Shown: in pieces, positions 44,622 through 53,843 of the stretch
Position numbering within the stretch: position 1 is the first letter of the stretch
How the letters are laid out: the number at the start of each line of letters is the position of its first letter
From: Roseovarius sp. MMSF_3281
GTDB taxonomy: Bacteria; Pseudomonadota; Alphaproteobacteria; Rhodobacterales; Rhodobacteraceae
Reading direction: 5' to 3'
NCBI RefSeq assembly: GCF_030733685.1
Contig: NZ_JASHIM010000008.1
Location: 1-64,000 of the forward strand
DNA: 64,000 nucleotides
The notes under the pieces: generated by a model
Databases searched by the model: none
Told to the model about the DNA's origin: nothing
What the model saw: the letters and a program-made list of their open reading frames with translations, nothing else
Translations under genes and position numbers: made by a program

Positions 44622-46877
44622 ATGCCTGATCTTCTGATCGAACTTTTCTCCGAGGAAATTCCCGCCCGCATGCAGCGCCGCGCGGCTGATGACCTTAAGG
44701 CCAAGATGACCGACGGATTGGTCGAGGCGGGGCTGACCTATGCGCATGCGCAGGCGTTTTCCACGCCGCGCCGCCTGACATTGGCGCTTGAAGGGGTTTT
44801 GGGTGAAAGCCCAACCGTCACGGAAGACCGCAAAGGCCCGCGTGTGGATGCGCCGGAAAAAGCCATCGAAGGCTTCCTTCGCGGGGCTGGGGTATCCCGC
44901 GAAGACCTTGAAATCAGGGATGAAAAGAAGGGTCAGGTCTATTTCGCCAAGATCACCAAGCCGGGCCGCCCGGCGGGTGAGATCGTGGCCCAGGTGCTGG
45001 AAGATACGGTGCGCAATTTCCCCTGGCCCAAATCCATGCGTTGGGGCGCGGGTAGCCTGCGGTGGGTGCGGCCCTTGCATTCGATCCTGTGTATCCTCAC
45101 CGATGATGCAGGGGAGGCGACGGTTGTTGAGTTTGATATCGACGGCATCAAGGCCGGCAACACGACCCAGGGGCACCGGTTCATGGGCAAAGGGCGCTTT
45201 GCCGTGTCGGGGTTCGAGGATTACCAGGCCAAGCTGAAGCGCGATTTCGTGATCCTCGACCCGCAGGAACGGGCCGATCATATCTGGCAGGACGCGACCA
45301 ATCAGGCCTTTGCCTCCGGGTTGGAAGTTGTTGAAGACAAAGGGCTTTTGGCCGAGGTCGCGGGGCTTGTGGAATGGCCTGTCGTCTTGATGGGCGAGAT
45401 TGGCGAGGAGTTTTTGGACCTGCCGCCCGAGGTGCTGCAAACCTCGATGAAAGAACATCAGAAGTTCTTCTCGGTCAAGAACCCCAAGACGGGCCGGATC
45501 GAGCGGTTCGTGACCGTGGCGAACATCGAAACCGAAGATCACGGCGCGACCATTCTGGCGGGCAATCAAAAGGTTTTGTCGGCACGGCTGTCGGATGCAA
45601 AATTCTTTTGGGATAATGACTTACGCGAAGCCAAGGCCGGGATGCAGGCTTGGATCGACCAGCTTGATAACGTCACTTTTGAGCGGCAGTTGGGCACGCA
45701 AGCGGCGCGGATTTCGCGGATTGCCGCGCTGGCGCGGGAGATTGCGCCGAAGGTGGGGGCCAAAGCCGACCTTGCCGAACAGGCCGCGCGGGTGGCCAAG
45801 GCCGACCTGAGTTCCGAGATGGTCTATGAATTCCCGGAATTACAAGGACTTATGGGGCGTTACTATGCCGAAGCCGCGGGCCTGCCTGCCGAGGTGGCAG
45901 CGGCCTGTGAGGCGCATTATTCGCCGCTTGGTCCATCGGACGCGGTGCCCGAAGCGCCGGTTTCCCTGACTGTGGCGCTGGCGGATAAGATTGACACGCT
46001 GACCGGATTTTGGGCGATAAATCAAAAGCCTACGGGATCGAAAGATCCCTTTGCCCTGCGCCGGGCGGCGCTTGGGGTGATCCGGATCGTGCTGGATAAT
46101 GGCCTGCGGGTGCATCTGGACCGCTTTATCGATAGTCAATTACTACATCACAAGATAAGCCTGAACCGCAAGAAAGCCAGCGAAGGCGAGATCGACACTT
46201 TGGAAGAAGTGCTTGATCAGATTGGAGAATTCGGCGTTTTCGGGGCGGCGTTCCGGGCGGTGATCGACAAGCTGCAAAAGCATGACGATGCGCCGGACAC
46301 CGGCGAAGGCAGCCTGCTGCGCACGGTGGGTGACCTGGTGCCGGATCTCAGCACCGATTTGTTGGCCTTCTTCCATGACCGCCTAAAGGTTTACCTTAAA
46401 GATCAAGGGCTTAAGTACGATGTGATCGACGCCTGCCTGATGCTGGATGGCGGCGATGACCTTTGGCTTATCTCGGCCCGGGCGAAGGCGTTGAGCGAGA
46501 TTCTCAAGACGGAAGACGGGGAAAACCTTGTTCAGGGGTTCAAGCGGGCCAACAACATTCTGACGCAGGCCGAGGAGAAAGACGGGGTCGAATATTCTTT
46601 CGGGCCGGATGCAAGATTCGCGGAAGTGCCTGAAGAAAAAGACCTTTTTGCCGCGCTTGAGGCCGCCGAGGCGGATATCGCCAAGGCCAACAAGGCCGAA
46701 GATTTTACCGCCGCGATGGAGGCGATGGCGAAATTGCGTGCCCCCATCGACGCCTTCTTCGAGGCGGTACAGGTCAATACCGACAAGGATGTCGTGCGCC
46801 GCAACCGTTTGAATTTGCTTGGTAAAATCCGTGATATCTGTCTTCAGGCGGCGGATTTGACCAAGTTGGAAGGCTAA
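44622..46877 (+). CDS. glyS: glycine--tRNA ligase beta subunit
   Basis: A 751-residue beta subunit carrying the tRNA-binding and HD-type domains. Recognisable are LLIELFSEEIPARMQRRAAD at the start, PTVTEDRKGPRVDAP, TSMKEHQKFFSV, LSDAKFFWDNDL and the GRYYAEAAGLP region. The C-terminus ends with an anticodon-binding-like helical domain (RNRLNLLGKIRDICLQAADL). It is longer than the E. coli form (689) owing mainly to inserted acidic segments. ATG 44622. Confidence 0.97.
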   Translation: MPDLLIELFSEEIPARMQRRAADDLKAKMTDGLVEAGLTYAHAQAFSTPRRLTLALEGVLGESPTVTEDRKGPRVDAPEKAIEGFLRGAGVSREDLEIRDEKKGQVYFAKITKPGRPAGEIVAQVLEDTVRNFPWPKSMRWGAGSLRWVRPLHSILCILTDDAGEATVVEFDIDGIKAGNTTQGHRFMGKGRFAVSGFEDYQAKLKRDFVILDPQERADHIWQDATNQAFASGLEVVEDKGLLAEVAGLVEWPVVLMGEIGEEFLDLPPEVLQTSMKEHQKFFSVKNPKTGRIERFVTVANIETEDHGATILAGNQKVLSARLSDAKFFWDNDLREAKAGMQAWIDQLDNVTFERQLGTQAARISRIAALAREIAPKVGAKADLAEQAARVAKADLSSEMVYEFPELQGLMGRYYAEAAGLPAEVAAACEAHYSPLGPSDAVPEAPVSLTVALADKIDTLTGFWAINQKPTGSKDPFALRRAALGVIRIVLDNGLRVHLDRFIDSQLLHHKISLNRKKASEGEIDTLEEVLDQIGEFGVFGAAFRAVIDKLQKHDDAPDTGEGSLLRTVGDLVPDLSTDLLAFFHDRLKVYLKDQGLKYDVIDACLMLDGGDDLWLISARAKALSEILKTEDGENLVQGFKRANNILTQAEEKDGVEYSFGPDARFAEVPEEKDLFAALEAAEADIAKANKAEDFTAAMEAMAKLRAPIDAFFEAVQVNTDKDVVRRNRLNLLGKIRDICLQAADLTKLEG

Positions 46878-46890
46878 CGCCGCGATTTTT

Positions 46891-46971
46891 GTACAGTTTG
46901 TACGTTTTCCCCCGGAGTTTTGTACAGAATTCCGGGGAGCGGTTGGTGATTTTGTACAGAATGTACAAAAC
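46891..46971 (+). promoter_or_regulatory. GTAC-N5-GTAC sites upstream of the PPDK-like gene
   Basis: GTAC at 46891, 46900, 46922, 46954 and 46963. The pairs 46891/46900 and 46954/46963 are nine bases apart, as at 26931-27006. The last pair is nearly a perfect palindrome (TTTTGTAC-AGAAT-GTACAAAA), and the pairs sit about 31-32 bases apart, three turns of DNA. They lie directly before the PPDK-like gene, so likely control it. The binding protein is unknown. Confidence 0.65.
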
Positions 46972-47015
46972 GCCATGTCGCAAGTCGCGGAGACTGCGGC
47001 GCTCTTCCCCTTGCC

Positions 47016-49604
47016 ATGTGCTGCTTCGGGCGTATGCTGCACCTGAACAACACAGGTGCCGCAGTGCAGCATAGCGAAGACCATATCACCCTGATTACAC
47101 CCGACGCGCCCTTGGCCGCCGAAACCCACGGCGGGCGGGCGAAGTGCTTGCAACGCCTGGTGCGGCTTGACCTTCCGGTGCCGCGCACCGTGGCGCTGTC
47201 TTTCGAAGCGGTGCATCGCATCGCGGCGGGCGAGGCCCCCGATATGGGCGACCTTGTTCGCGGTTTCGGCGATGAACCTTTGCTTTGCGTGCGCCCCTCG
47301 TCGGAAGACCCTGATTGGGGCGGGCCGGGGGCGGTTCTGAACATCGGGATGAACGACGCCAGCTATGTTGTCCTGAGCGACAGGATCGGCAAAGCCGCCG
47401 CGGCGGAATTGTACCTGCGCTTCGTGCAGGCCTTTGCCATTCACGTCGCGCGGCTTGACCCGGATATGTTCGATGACGTGTCCGATGACCCCATCGAAGG
47501 ATTGGGCCAGGCCCTGCGTGCTTACGAGGAGGAAACCGAGGAACCCTTTCCGCAGGAAACCTCGGTACAGCTTTTGGAAGTGCTGCGCTCGATGGCGCGG
47601 GCATGGGAAGGCACGACGGCGCGCCTGTTGCGGCAAGCCAAGGGCGCGCCGGTGGATGCGGGCCTTGGGCTGGTGGTGCAGGAAATGGCCTATGGGCTGG
47701 GCAAGGGCGAATGCGGCTCGGGTGTGATGCAACTGGTCAACAGCACCTCGGGCGCGCGGCAGATCACCGGGCGTTACCTGAGCCAAAGCCAGGGGCGCGA
47801 AGCGCTGAGCCAAGGGGCGGATTCGCTTTACCTTGAGCGTGATCCGCGCGGCCCGTCACTGGAAGAGCTGGCGCCCGAGGCCTTTGCCAAGCTCAAGGAC
47901 TATCTGGACATCATGCGCGTCAAACTGCGCGCCGAGATGCAGGCCGAGTTCACCATTGAAAACGGCGAGGTGTTCCTGCTGGACGGGGTGCGCGTGTCGC
48001 GCAATGCCCGTTCGGCGGTGGCGATTTCGGTGGCCCTGGCCGAAGACGGGATCATTACCCGCGAAGAGGCCCTGATGCGGGTGGAACCGCGCGGCCTGAA
48101 CGAACTGCTGCACCGGCAGATTGACCCCGAAGCGCCAAGGGATGCCCTGGCGCGGGGCATCCCGGCCAGTCCGGGGGCCGCGAGTGGCCGGATCGTCTTT
48201 ACCGCCAATGAGGCGCAGGCGGCCGAGGCGAGGGGCGAGGCCTGTATCCTTGTCCGGCGCGAGACCAGCCCCGAGGATATTCGCGGCATGCATGCCGCCG
48301 CCGCGATCCTGACCGAACGGGGCGGAATGACCAGCCATGCCGCGGTGATCGGGCGGGGGATTGGCCTGCCTTGCGTGGTGGGCGCGTCGGAAATCCGGTT
48401 TCAGACAAAGCGGCGGCAATTGGTCTTTCCCGACGGGCGTATCCTGAAAGAGGGCGAGATCATCACCATTGACGGGACCAACGGTGAGGTTCTGGCAGGT
48501 GAGGCGCCGATGCTGGAGGCCGCGCGGGACGAGAGTTTCCAGACCCTGATGAACTGGGCCGATGACATTCGCGACATCGCGGTGCGGGCCAATGCCGACA
48601 CCCCCGCCGACGCCGAAGTGGCGCGGAATTTCCGGGCGCAGGGGATCGGGCTGTGCCGGACAGAGCACATGTTCTTTGAACTGGACCGCCTGACCCCGAT
48701 GCGCGAGATGATCTTTGCCAATTCAAGCGAGGATCGCGCCGCGGCCCTGGAGGTGCTTTTGCCCATGCAGAGGGCCGATTTCATCGATCTGTTCCGCATC
48801 ATGCAGGGGCAGCCGGTGTGCATCCGCCTGTTTGACCCGCCCTTGCACGAGTTCCTGCCGACCGACCGGACGGGGATGCGCGAATTGGCCGAGGCATTGG
48901 ATTTGCCCCTGTCCGACGTCACCCGGCGGGTCGAGGCCCTTGGCGAATACAACCCCATGCTGGGCATGCGCGGGGTGCGGTTGGGCATCACTGTGCCCGA
49001 GATTTACGACATGCAGGCGCGGGCGATTTTCGAGGCGACCATCGCGGCCAGCCATGAAGGCGAGCCGGTGGTGCCGGAAATCATGATCCCGCTGGTATCG
49101 GCCTGTCGCGAGGTGGAGCTGGTCAAGGCGCGGATTGATGCGGTGGCCGTCGCGGTGCGGGCCGAAACCGGGCAGGATTTCACCTATCGTCTGGGGGTGA
49201 TGGTGGAAACGCCGCGCGCGGCGCTGCGCGCCGACGAGATCGCGCCGCAGGTGGCATTCCTGTCGTTCGGGACCAACGACCTGACGCAGATGACCTATGG
49301 ATTAAGCCGCGATGACGCGGGGCGGTTCATGTCGGCTTATGTGCAGCAGGGGGTCTATCCCGAAGACCCGTTCCATACGCTGGATGTGGAAGGGGTTGGT
49401 GAATTGTTGAGCATTGCCGCCGAGCGGGGGCGCGGGGCGAAAAAGGACCTTGTCCTTTCGATCTGTGGCGAGCATGGTGGAAGCCCCGAATCAATCGCCT
49501 TTTGCCGTGCGGCCGGATTCGACTATGTCAGTTGCTCGCCATTCCGGGTTCCGGTGGCGCGACTTGCTGCCGCACAGTTGGCGGTAAAAGACAGGATCGG
49601 GTAG
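47016..49604 (+). CDS. ppdK: pyruvate, phosphate dikinase-like enzyme
   Basis: An 862-residue protein of PPDK layout, interconverting pyruvate/ATP/Pi and PEP/AMP/PPi. The phosphohistidine loop is LTERGGMTSHAAVIGRGIG (residues about 430-448). The PEP-domain end SICGEHGGSPESIAF holds the catalytic cysteine. The N-terminal nucleotide domain is unusual: the expected SMPGMMDTVLNLGLN segment reads DWGGPGAVLNIGMND, and the GGKGANL entry is THGGRAKCL. It may be a divergent PPDK or a paralogue. Start is uncertain between ATG 47016 and ATG 47034; neither has a strong ribosome site. GTAC-motif sites precede it. Confidence 0.85.
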   Translation: MCCFGRMLHLNNTGAAVQHSEDHITLITPDAPLAAETHGGRAKCLQRLVRLDLPVPRTVALSFEAVHRIAAGEAPDMGDLVRGFGDEPLLCVRPSSEDPDWGGPGAVLNIGMNDASYVVLSDRIGKAAAAELYLRFVQAFAIHVARLDPDMFDDVSDDPIEGLGQALRAYEEETEEPFPQETSVQLLEVLRSMARAWEGTTARLLRQAKGAPVDAGLGLVVQEMAYGLGKGECGSGVMQLVNSTSGARQITGRYLSQSQGREALSQGADSLYLERDPRGPSLEELAPEAFAKLKDYLDIMRVKLRAEMQAEFTIENGEVFLLDGVRVSRNARSAVAISVALAEDGIITREEALMRVEPRGLNELLHRQIDPEAPRDALARGIPASPGAASGRIVFTANEAQAAEARGEACILVRRETSPEDIRGMHAAAAILTERGGMTSHAAVIGRGIGLPCVVGASEIRFQTKRRQLVFPDGRILKEGEIITIDGTNGEVLAGEAPMLEAARDESFQTLMNWADDIRDIAVRANADTPADAEVARNFRAQGIGLCRTEHMFFELDRLTPMREMIFANSSEDRAAALEVLLPMQRADFIDLFRIMQGQPVCIRLFDPPLHEFLPTDRTGMRELAEALDLPLSDVTRRVEALGEYNPMLGMRGVRLGITVPEIYDMQARAIFEATIAASHEGEPVVPEIMIPLVSACREVELVKARIDAVAVAVRAETGQDFTYRLGVMVETPRAALRADEIAPQVAFLSFGTNDLTQMTYGLSRDDAGRFMSAYVQQGVYPEDPFHTLDVEGVGELLSIAAERGRGAKKDLVLSICGEHGGSPESIAFCRAAGFDYVSCSPFRVPVARLAAAQLAVKDRIG

Positions 49605-49777
49605 ACACAGGCCGGTTTTCGGCAACATACGGTATGCCGAACGCGGGGTGGAGTTGTCACAAATTGCCCGGCGTCGGGGCCTGTGGTTCCGTTCGCTAGA
49701 CATAAAGCCATCGAATGTTATATGCCCGCCGGAATGCCAGCGGGCCTGTTGCCCAGTCAAACCGTAAGGAGGACGGC

Positions 49778-50386
49778 ATGTTAAGATTTGCGATGGTGAT
49801 TCTTGTGGCCCTGGGCGGGGCTGCCATGGCCGACACGCCGGTGCAAAAGCTGATGGACGAGGAAAAGCGCGCGCTGTCCTCGATCTCGCAAAACCGGTTG
49901 ATGAGCTACCTGCGGCGCCCCGAGGTGGGCCTGACCTATAGCCGCGACTGGCTGGATGCGCAGCCCGTGGTGGCGGGCGGCCCGCAGTGGGAGTGCCTGT
50001 CGGAAGCATTGTATTTCGAGGCGCGCGGTGAAACCGTCAAAGGCCAGTTTGCCGTGGCCGAGGTGATCATGAACCGCGTCGACAGTGCCGAGTTCCCCAA
50101 CAGCATTTGTGGCGTGGTCAACCAAGGCACCGGTCGCAAGTATCAATGCCAGTTCACCTATACCTGCGATGGCCACAAGGAAGTGATCGCCGAGCCGCGC
50201 GCCTATGCCCGCGTCGGCAAGGTGGCGCATATGATGATGCGCGGGGTCACGCGGCCCCTGACCGAAGGCGCCACGCATTACCACACCCGCGCGGTAAGCC
50301 CGCGCTGGGCACGTGTTTTCCCGCGGACCGCCACGATCGGTGTCCACCATTTCTACAAGATGCCGACACGGGTTTCACAGAACTAA
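49778..50386 (+). CDS. SleB-like cell wall hydrolase
   Basis: A 202-residue secreted protein (signal MLRFAMVILVALGGAAMA). The hydrolase core begins ECLSEALYFEARGETVKG, where the glutamate is the presumed catalytic residue of the SleB/CwlJ family, and continues AEVIMNRVDS and GATHYHTRAVSPRWA. TAAGGAGG lies just before ATG 49778. It likely cleaves peptidoglycan during growth. It is followed by rpmG. Confidence 0.9.
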   Translation: MLRFAMVILVALGGAAMADTPVQKLMDEEKRALSSISQNRLMSYLRRPEVGLTYSRDWLDAQPVVAGGPQWECLSEALYFEARGETVKGQFAVAEVIMNRVDSAEFPNSICGVVNQGTGRKYQCQFTYTCDGHKEVIAEPRAYARVGKVAHMMMRGVTRPLTEGATHYHTRAVSPRWARVFPRTATIGVHHFYKMPTRVSQN

Positions 50387-50512
50387 GGACTGCCGGCGAG
50401 AAGCTGCGAGATTCCGGTTGACTCGGGCGCGCGCAGCTTTAAAAGGCAGGCTTCATGACGAATTTCACGGGGCAGGGGGCCAAGGCCGCCGTCCCGGTGC
50501 AGGAGAAGACCA

Positions 50513-50680
50513 ATGGCGAAGCCGACGACCATCAAGATCCGTCTGAACTCGACCGCGGGCACGGGCCATTTCTACGTGACCAAGAAAAACGCACGCACCA
50601 TGACCGAGAAGATGGTCGTACGCAAGTATGACCCGGTCGCGCGCAAGCACGTCGAGTACAAGGAAGGCAAGATCAAGTAA
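50513..50680 (+). CDS. rpmG: 50S ribosomal protein L33
   Basis: A 55-residue L33 with [30 protein letters not shown] and [18 protein letters not shown]. It is the C-minus type lacking the two CxxC zinc motifs, normal for many proteobacterial L33. AGGAGAAGACCA precedes ATG 50513. A terminator follows. Confidence 0.97.
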   Translation: MAKPTTIKIRLNSTAGTGHFYVTKKNARTMTEKMVVRKYDPVARKHVEYKEGKIK

Positions 50681-50708
50681 GATCTGCTTCTCCGGGATGC
50701 TTTTGCAG

Positions 50709-50734
50709 GGCCGCACCTTCGGGCGCGGCCTTTT
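50709..50734 (+). terminator. intrinsic terminator after rpmG
   Basis: GGCCGC (50709-50714) pairs with GCGGCC (50725-50730) and TTTT follows immediately, 29 bases after the rpmG stop. Confidence 0.85.
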
Positions 50735-50827
50735 GCGTGCATCAATACAGGTACAGGTGACTTGTTTGACAAGCCTGAGCGCCCCGGGCCATTTGGGCGC
50801 GGAAACGCGTAAATCGGAGGGCAGGAC

Positions 50828-52000
50828 ATGCGGCTGGCAAAACGGATCACCGGGATAACGGCGGGCGGATCGGATGGTTGGGATGTCTATTACAAGGCCA
50901 ACGCGATGGACGCGGCGGGCCATGACATCACCCATCTGACCATCGGTGAGCATGATATCGGCACCGACCGCAGCATTCTGGATGCCATGCATGCCTCGAC
51001 CCTTGCCGGGGTGACCGGCTATTCCGCCTTTGACGGGATCAAACCCCTGCGTGAGCGGGTGGCCAAACGCGTCACCGAGCGTACCGGCGTGCCCACCACG
51101 CCAGATAACGTGCTGGTGGTTCCGGGCGGGCAGGCGGGGCTGTTCACCGCGCATCACGCGGCCTGCGACGAAGGCGATACCGCGCTTTTCATCGACCCCT
51201 ATTATGCCACCTATCCCGGCACCATCCGCGGTGTCGGCGCCCGGCCCCATGCCATTCCGGCCCGGCCCGAGCGCGCCTTTCAGCCCGACCCGGCAGAGGT
51301 GGCCGAGGCCGCCCCCGGCGCGCGCAGCCTGCTGATCAACACGCCCAACAACCCCACCGGCGTGAACTATACCCGTGAAACCCTTGAAGGGTTGGCGGAC
51401 GTCTGCCGCGCGCATGACATGTGGATGATCTCGGACGAGGTTTACGACACGCAGGTCTGGGAGGGGTCGCATATCACCCCGCGCGCCCTTGACGGGATGG
51501 CCGACCGGACGCTGGTGATCGGCTCGCTTTCAAAAAGCCATGCCATGACCGGAAGTCGCATCGGCTGGGTCGTGGGCCCGCAAGAGGCGATTGCCCATAT
51601 GGCCAACCTTGCCACCCATACCACCTATGGCGTCGCGGGCTTCATACAGGAGGCCGCGTGTTTCGCACTGGATCAGGGGCCGGACTTCGAGGCGAAGATC
51701 GCCGAACCTTTCGTGCGCCGCCGCGACCTGGTCCTGGGGCTTTTGAAGGGGCAGGACGTGGTGCGCCCGATCCCCGCGGCGGGGGCGATGTATGTCATGC
51801 TGGATATCCGCGCCACCGGCCTGTCGGGCGAGGATTTCGCCCTGCGCCTGCTGGAGGATCACCATGTTGCGGTGATGCCCGGCGAAAGCTTCGGGCAGGC
51901 GGCGGCGGGCCATGTGCGCGTGGCCCTGACGGTGGAAGACAGCCGCCTTGAAACGGCGCTGGGCCATCTTGTCGATCTGGCGCGGGAATTGGCAGGGTAA
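50828..52000 (+). CDS. class I/II aminotransferase, arginine:pyruvate transaminase (AruH)-like
   Basis: A 390-residue PLP enzyme. Lys236 in IGSLSKSHAMTGSRIGWVVG is the PLP lysine, and LLINTPNNPTGVNY and MISDEVYD complete the fold-type I pattern. The stretches MWMISDEVYD, GMADRT and SLSKSHAMTG closely follow AruH, which transaminates arginine to 2-ketoarginine. This is recalled, not searched. GGAGGGCAGG precedes ATG 50828. The next enzyme of that route, an AruI-like decarboxylase, is at 39561, not adjacent. Confidence 0.87.
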   Translation: MRLAKRITGITAGGSDGWDVYYKANAMDAAGHDITHLTIGEHDIGTDRSILDAMHASTLAGVTGYSAFDGIKPLRERVAKRVTERTGVPTTPDNVLVVPGGQAGLFTAHHAACDEGDTALFIDPYYATYPGTIRGVGARPHAIPARPERAFQPDPAEVAEAAPGARSLLINTPNNPTGVNYTRETLEGLADVCRAHDMWMISDEVYDTQVWEGSHITPRALDGMADRTLVIGSLSKSHAMTGSRIGWVVGPQEAIAHMANLATHTTYGVAGFIQEAACFALDQGPDFEAKIAEPFVRRRDLVLGLLKGQDVVRPIPAAGAMYVMLDIRATGLSGEDFALRLLEDHHVAVMPGESFGQAAAGHVRVALTVEDSRLETALGHLVDLARELAG

Positions 52001-52217
52001 TCGACCCTTCGCGGTCTGATTGCGACACGAGTCGCGATTGAGACAGACAATGGCGGGCGAATCGGCTTTCCTGAATCCACTCAGGGAGGAGGGCCCGGCC
52101 ATGATGCCGAGCTGCAAACATGTTCTGATCATCAGGACCATTGGTGCGGCACGGGGGCGACCAGCCTTGGGGTGAGTGTTCCACCCGATCTTTCCCCCCC
52201 ACCAAAGGATTCCATGA

Positions 52218-53756
52218 ATGAACCAGATGACCACGCGCCGCTCTGGCGGGCGCGCCGCCCGTCGTGCAAGCCGCGCCGCCCCGCTTAACGAAACCCTGCG
52301 CCCGGTGCGCCCCGGCATGGAGGGCGGCACGCTCAACCTGCTCAGCCCTGCGCAGATCGGGAAAATCCACCACGCCGCCCTTGAGGCCCTGGAAGAGATC
52401 GGCCTTGCCGATGCCCCGCAAAGCGGGATTGACCATATGACCGCCGCCGGGGCGATCCTGGGCGAGGACGGGCGCCTTCGCTTCCCGCGCGCCTTGGTTG
52501 AAGACACGCTTGCGCGGGCCAATCGCGGCATCACCCTGCATGGCCGTGACCCGGCGCATGATCTGCAGCTTTCCGGCGCCCGTGTGCATTACGGCACGGC
52601 GGGGGCGGCGGTGCATATGGTGGATGTGGAGGGCCAGCATTACCGCGAAAGCACCCTGCAAGACCTCTACGATGCCGCCCGCATCGCCGATACGCTGGAC
52701 AATATCCATTTCCTGCAGCGCCCGATGGTGGCCCGCGATATCGAGGACGCCTGCGAGATGGAGCTGAATACCGTCTATGCCTGTTGCTCAGGCACCAGCA
52801 AACATGTGGGCACCTCCTTCACCGATCCCACCCATGCGCGCGAGGCGATTAAGCTTCTGCATATGATCGCAGGTGGCGAAGAGGCATGGCGCGCGCGCCC
52901 CTTTGTCAGCAATTCCAATTGCTTCGTCGTCCCGCCGATGAAATTCGCCACCGAATCCTGCCAGGTGATGGAGGCTTGTATCGAAGGCGGTATGCCGGTG
53001 CTTTTGCTCTCGGCGGGGATGGCCGGGGCCACCGCGCCCTCCACCGTCGCCGGGGCCATCGTGCAGGCCACGGCGGAATGCCTGGCGGGGCTGGTCTATG
53101 TCAACGCCATCGCCCCCGGGCATCCGGCGATCTTCGGCACATGGCCGTTTGGGTTGGACCTGCGCAGCGGGGCGATGACCGGCGGGTCGGGCGAACAGGC
53201 GCTTTTGTCCGCCGGCTGTGCCCAGATGCATCGCTTCTACGATCTGCCCGGCGGGGCGGTGGGCGGCATCGCCGACAGCAAACTGCCCGACATGCAAGCC
53301 GGGTGGGAGCAGATGTGCTCGAACGTCATGGCGGGGCTGTCTGGCCTCAACATGGTTTACGAGGCGGCGGGCATGCATGCTTCGCTTCTGGGGTTTTGCC
53401 ACGAAAGCTTGATCCTGGGCGATGACCTTATCGGGCAGGCGCTGCGCTGTGTGCGGGGGATCGAGGTGGACGACGCCACGCTGGCCCTCGACCAGATGCG
53501 CGAGGTCTGCTTGGGCGGTCCGGGGCATTACCTTGGCACGGCGGCTACCCTGGGCCGGATGCAGGCCGATCACGTCTACCCGTCACTGGGCGACCGCACC
53601 AGCCCCAAGGAATGGGACGAGTGCGGCAAGCCCGACCTGGTCGACAAGGCCCGCGCCCGCAAGGAGGCGATCCTTGCCACCCCCTCGGCGGCGCGCCTCA
53701 ACCCGGCGCTGGATGCCGAGATAAGGAAGGCTTTCAATATCCACCTGCCGATGTGA
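52218..53756 (+). CDS. trimethylamine methyltransferase family protein (MttB-like, non-pyrrolysine)
   Basis: A 512-residue MttB-superfamily protein. There is no in-frame UAG, so it is of the non-pyrrolysine branch, some of whose members demethylate glycine betaine or other quaternary amines with a corrinoid protein. Characteristic parts are LEALEEIGLADAP, GRDPAHDLQLSG, HYGTAGAAVHMVD and HASLLGFCHESLILGDDLIG. The N-terminus is Arg-rich. No corrinoid protein gene is adjacent, so the substrate and partner are open. Confidence 0.9.
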   Translation: MNQMTTRRSGGRAARRASRAAPLNETLRPVRPGMEGGTLNLLSPAQIGKIHHAALEALEEIGLADAPQSGIDHMTAAGAILGEDGRLRFPRALVEDTLARANRGITLHGRDPAHDLQLSGARVHYGTAGAAVHMVDVEGQHYRESTLQDLYDAARIADTLDNIHFLQRPMVARDIEDACEMELNTVYACCSGTSKHVGTSFTDPTHAREAIKLLHMIAGGEEAWRARPFVSNSNCFVVPPMKFATESCQVMEACIEGGMPVLLLSAGMAGATAPSTVAGAIVQATAECLAGLVYVNAIAPGHPAIFGTWPFGLDLRSGAMTGGSGEQALLSAGCAQMHRFYDLPGGAVGGIADSKLPDMQAGWEQMCSNVMAGLSGLNMVYEAAGMHASLLGFCHESLILGDDLIGQALRCVRGIEVDDATLALDQMREVCLGGPGHYLGTAATLGRMQADHVYPSLGDRTSPKEWDECGKPDLVDKARARKEAILATPSAARLNPALDAEIRKAFNIHLPM

Positions 53757-53766
53757 TCCGTCCTGC

Positions 53767-53828
53767 CTTTCTTCTTTTCACAAGTATCCTGGGGGAGGCG
53801 CCCGCAGGGCGTCGGGGGCAAAGCCCCC
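53767..53828 (-). repeat. hairpin-plus-tail dispersed repeat, copy 1
   Basis: Minus-strand orientation: GGGGGC-TTT-GCCCCC hairpin (53814-53828), then CCCCCAGGATACTTGTGAAAAGAAGAAAG (in + coordinates down to 53767). Related copies at 58284-58332 and 61532-61590. It sits between the converging ends of the MttB-like gene and the acyl-CoA dehydrogenase gene. Confidence 0.75.
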
Positions 53829-53843
53829 ATATTCCCCCGGCGG

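Noticed and set aside
46975..47045. Short upstream peptide before the PPDK-like gene
   Set aside because: A 23-codon frame overlaps the proposed start but has no ribosome site; kept only as a reason to doubt the exact PPDK start.
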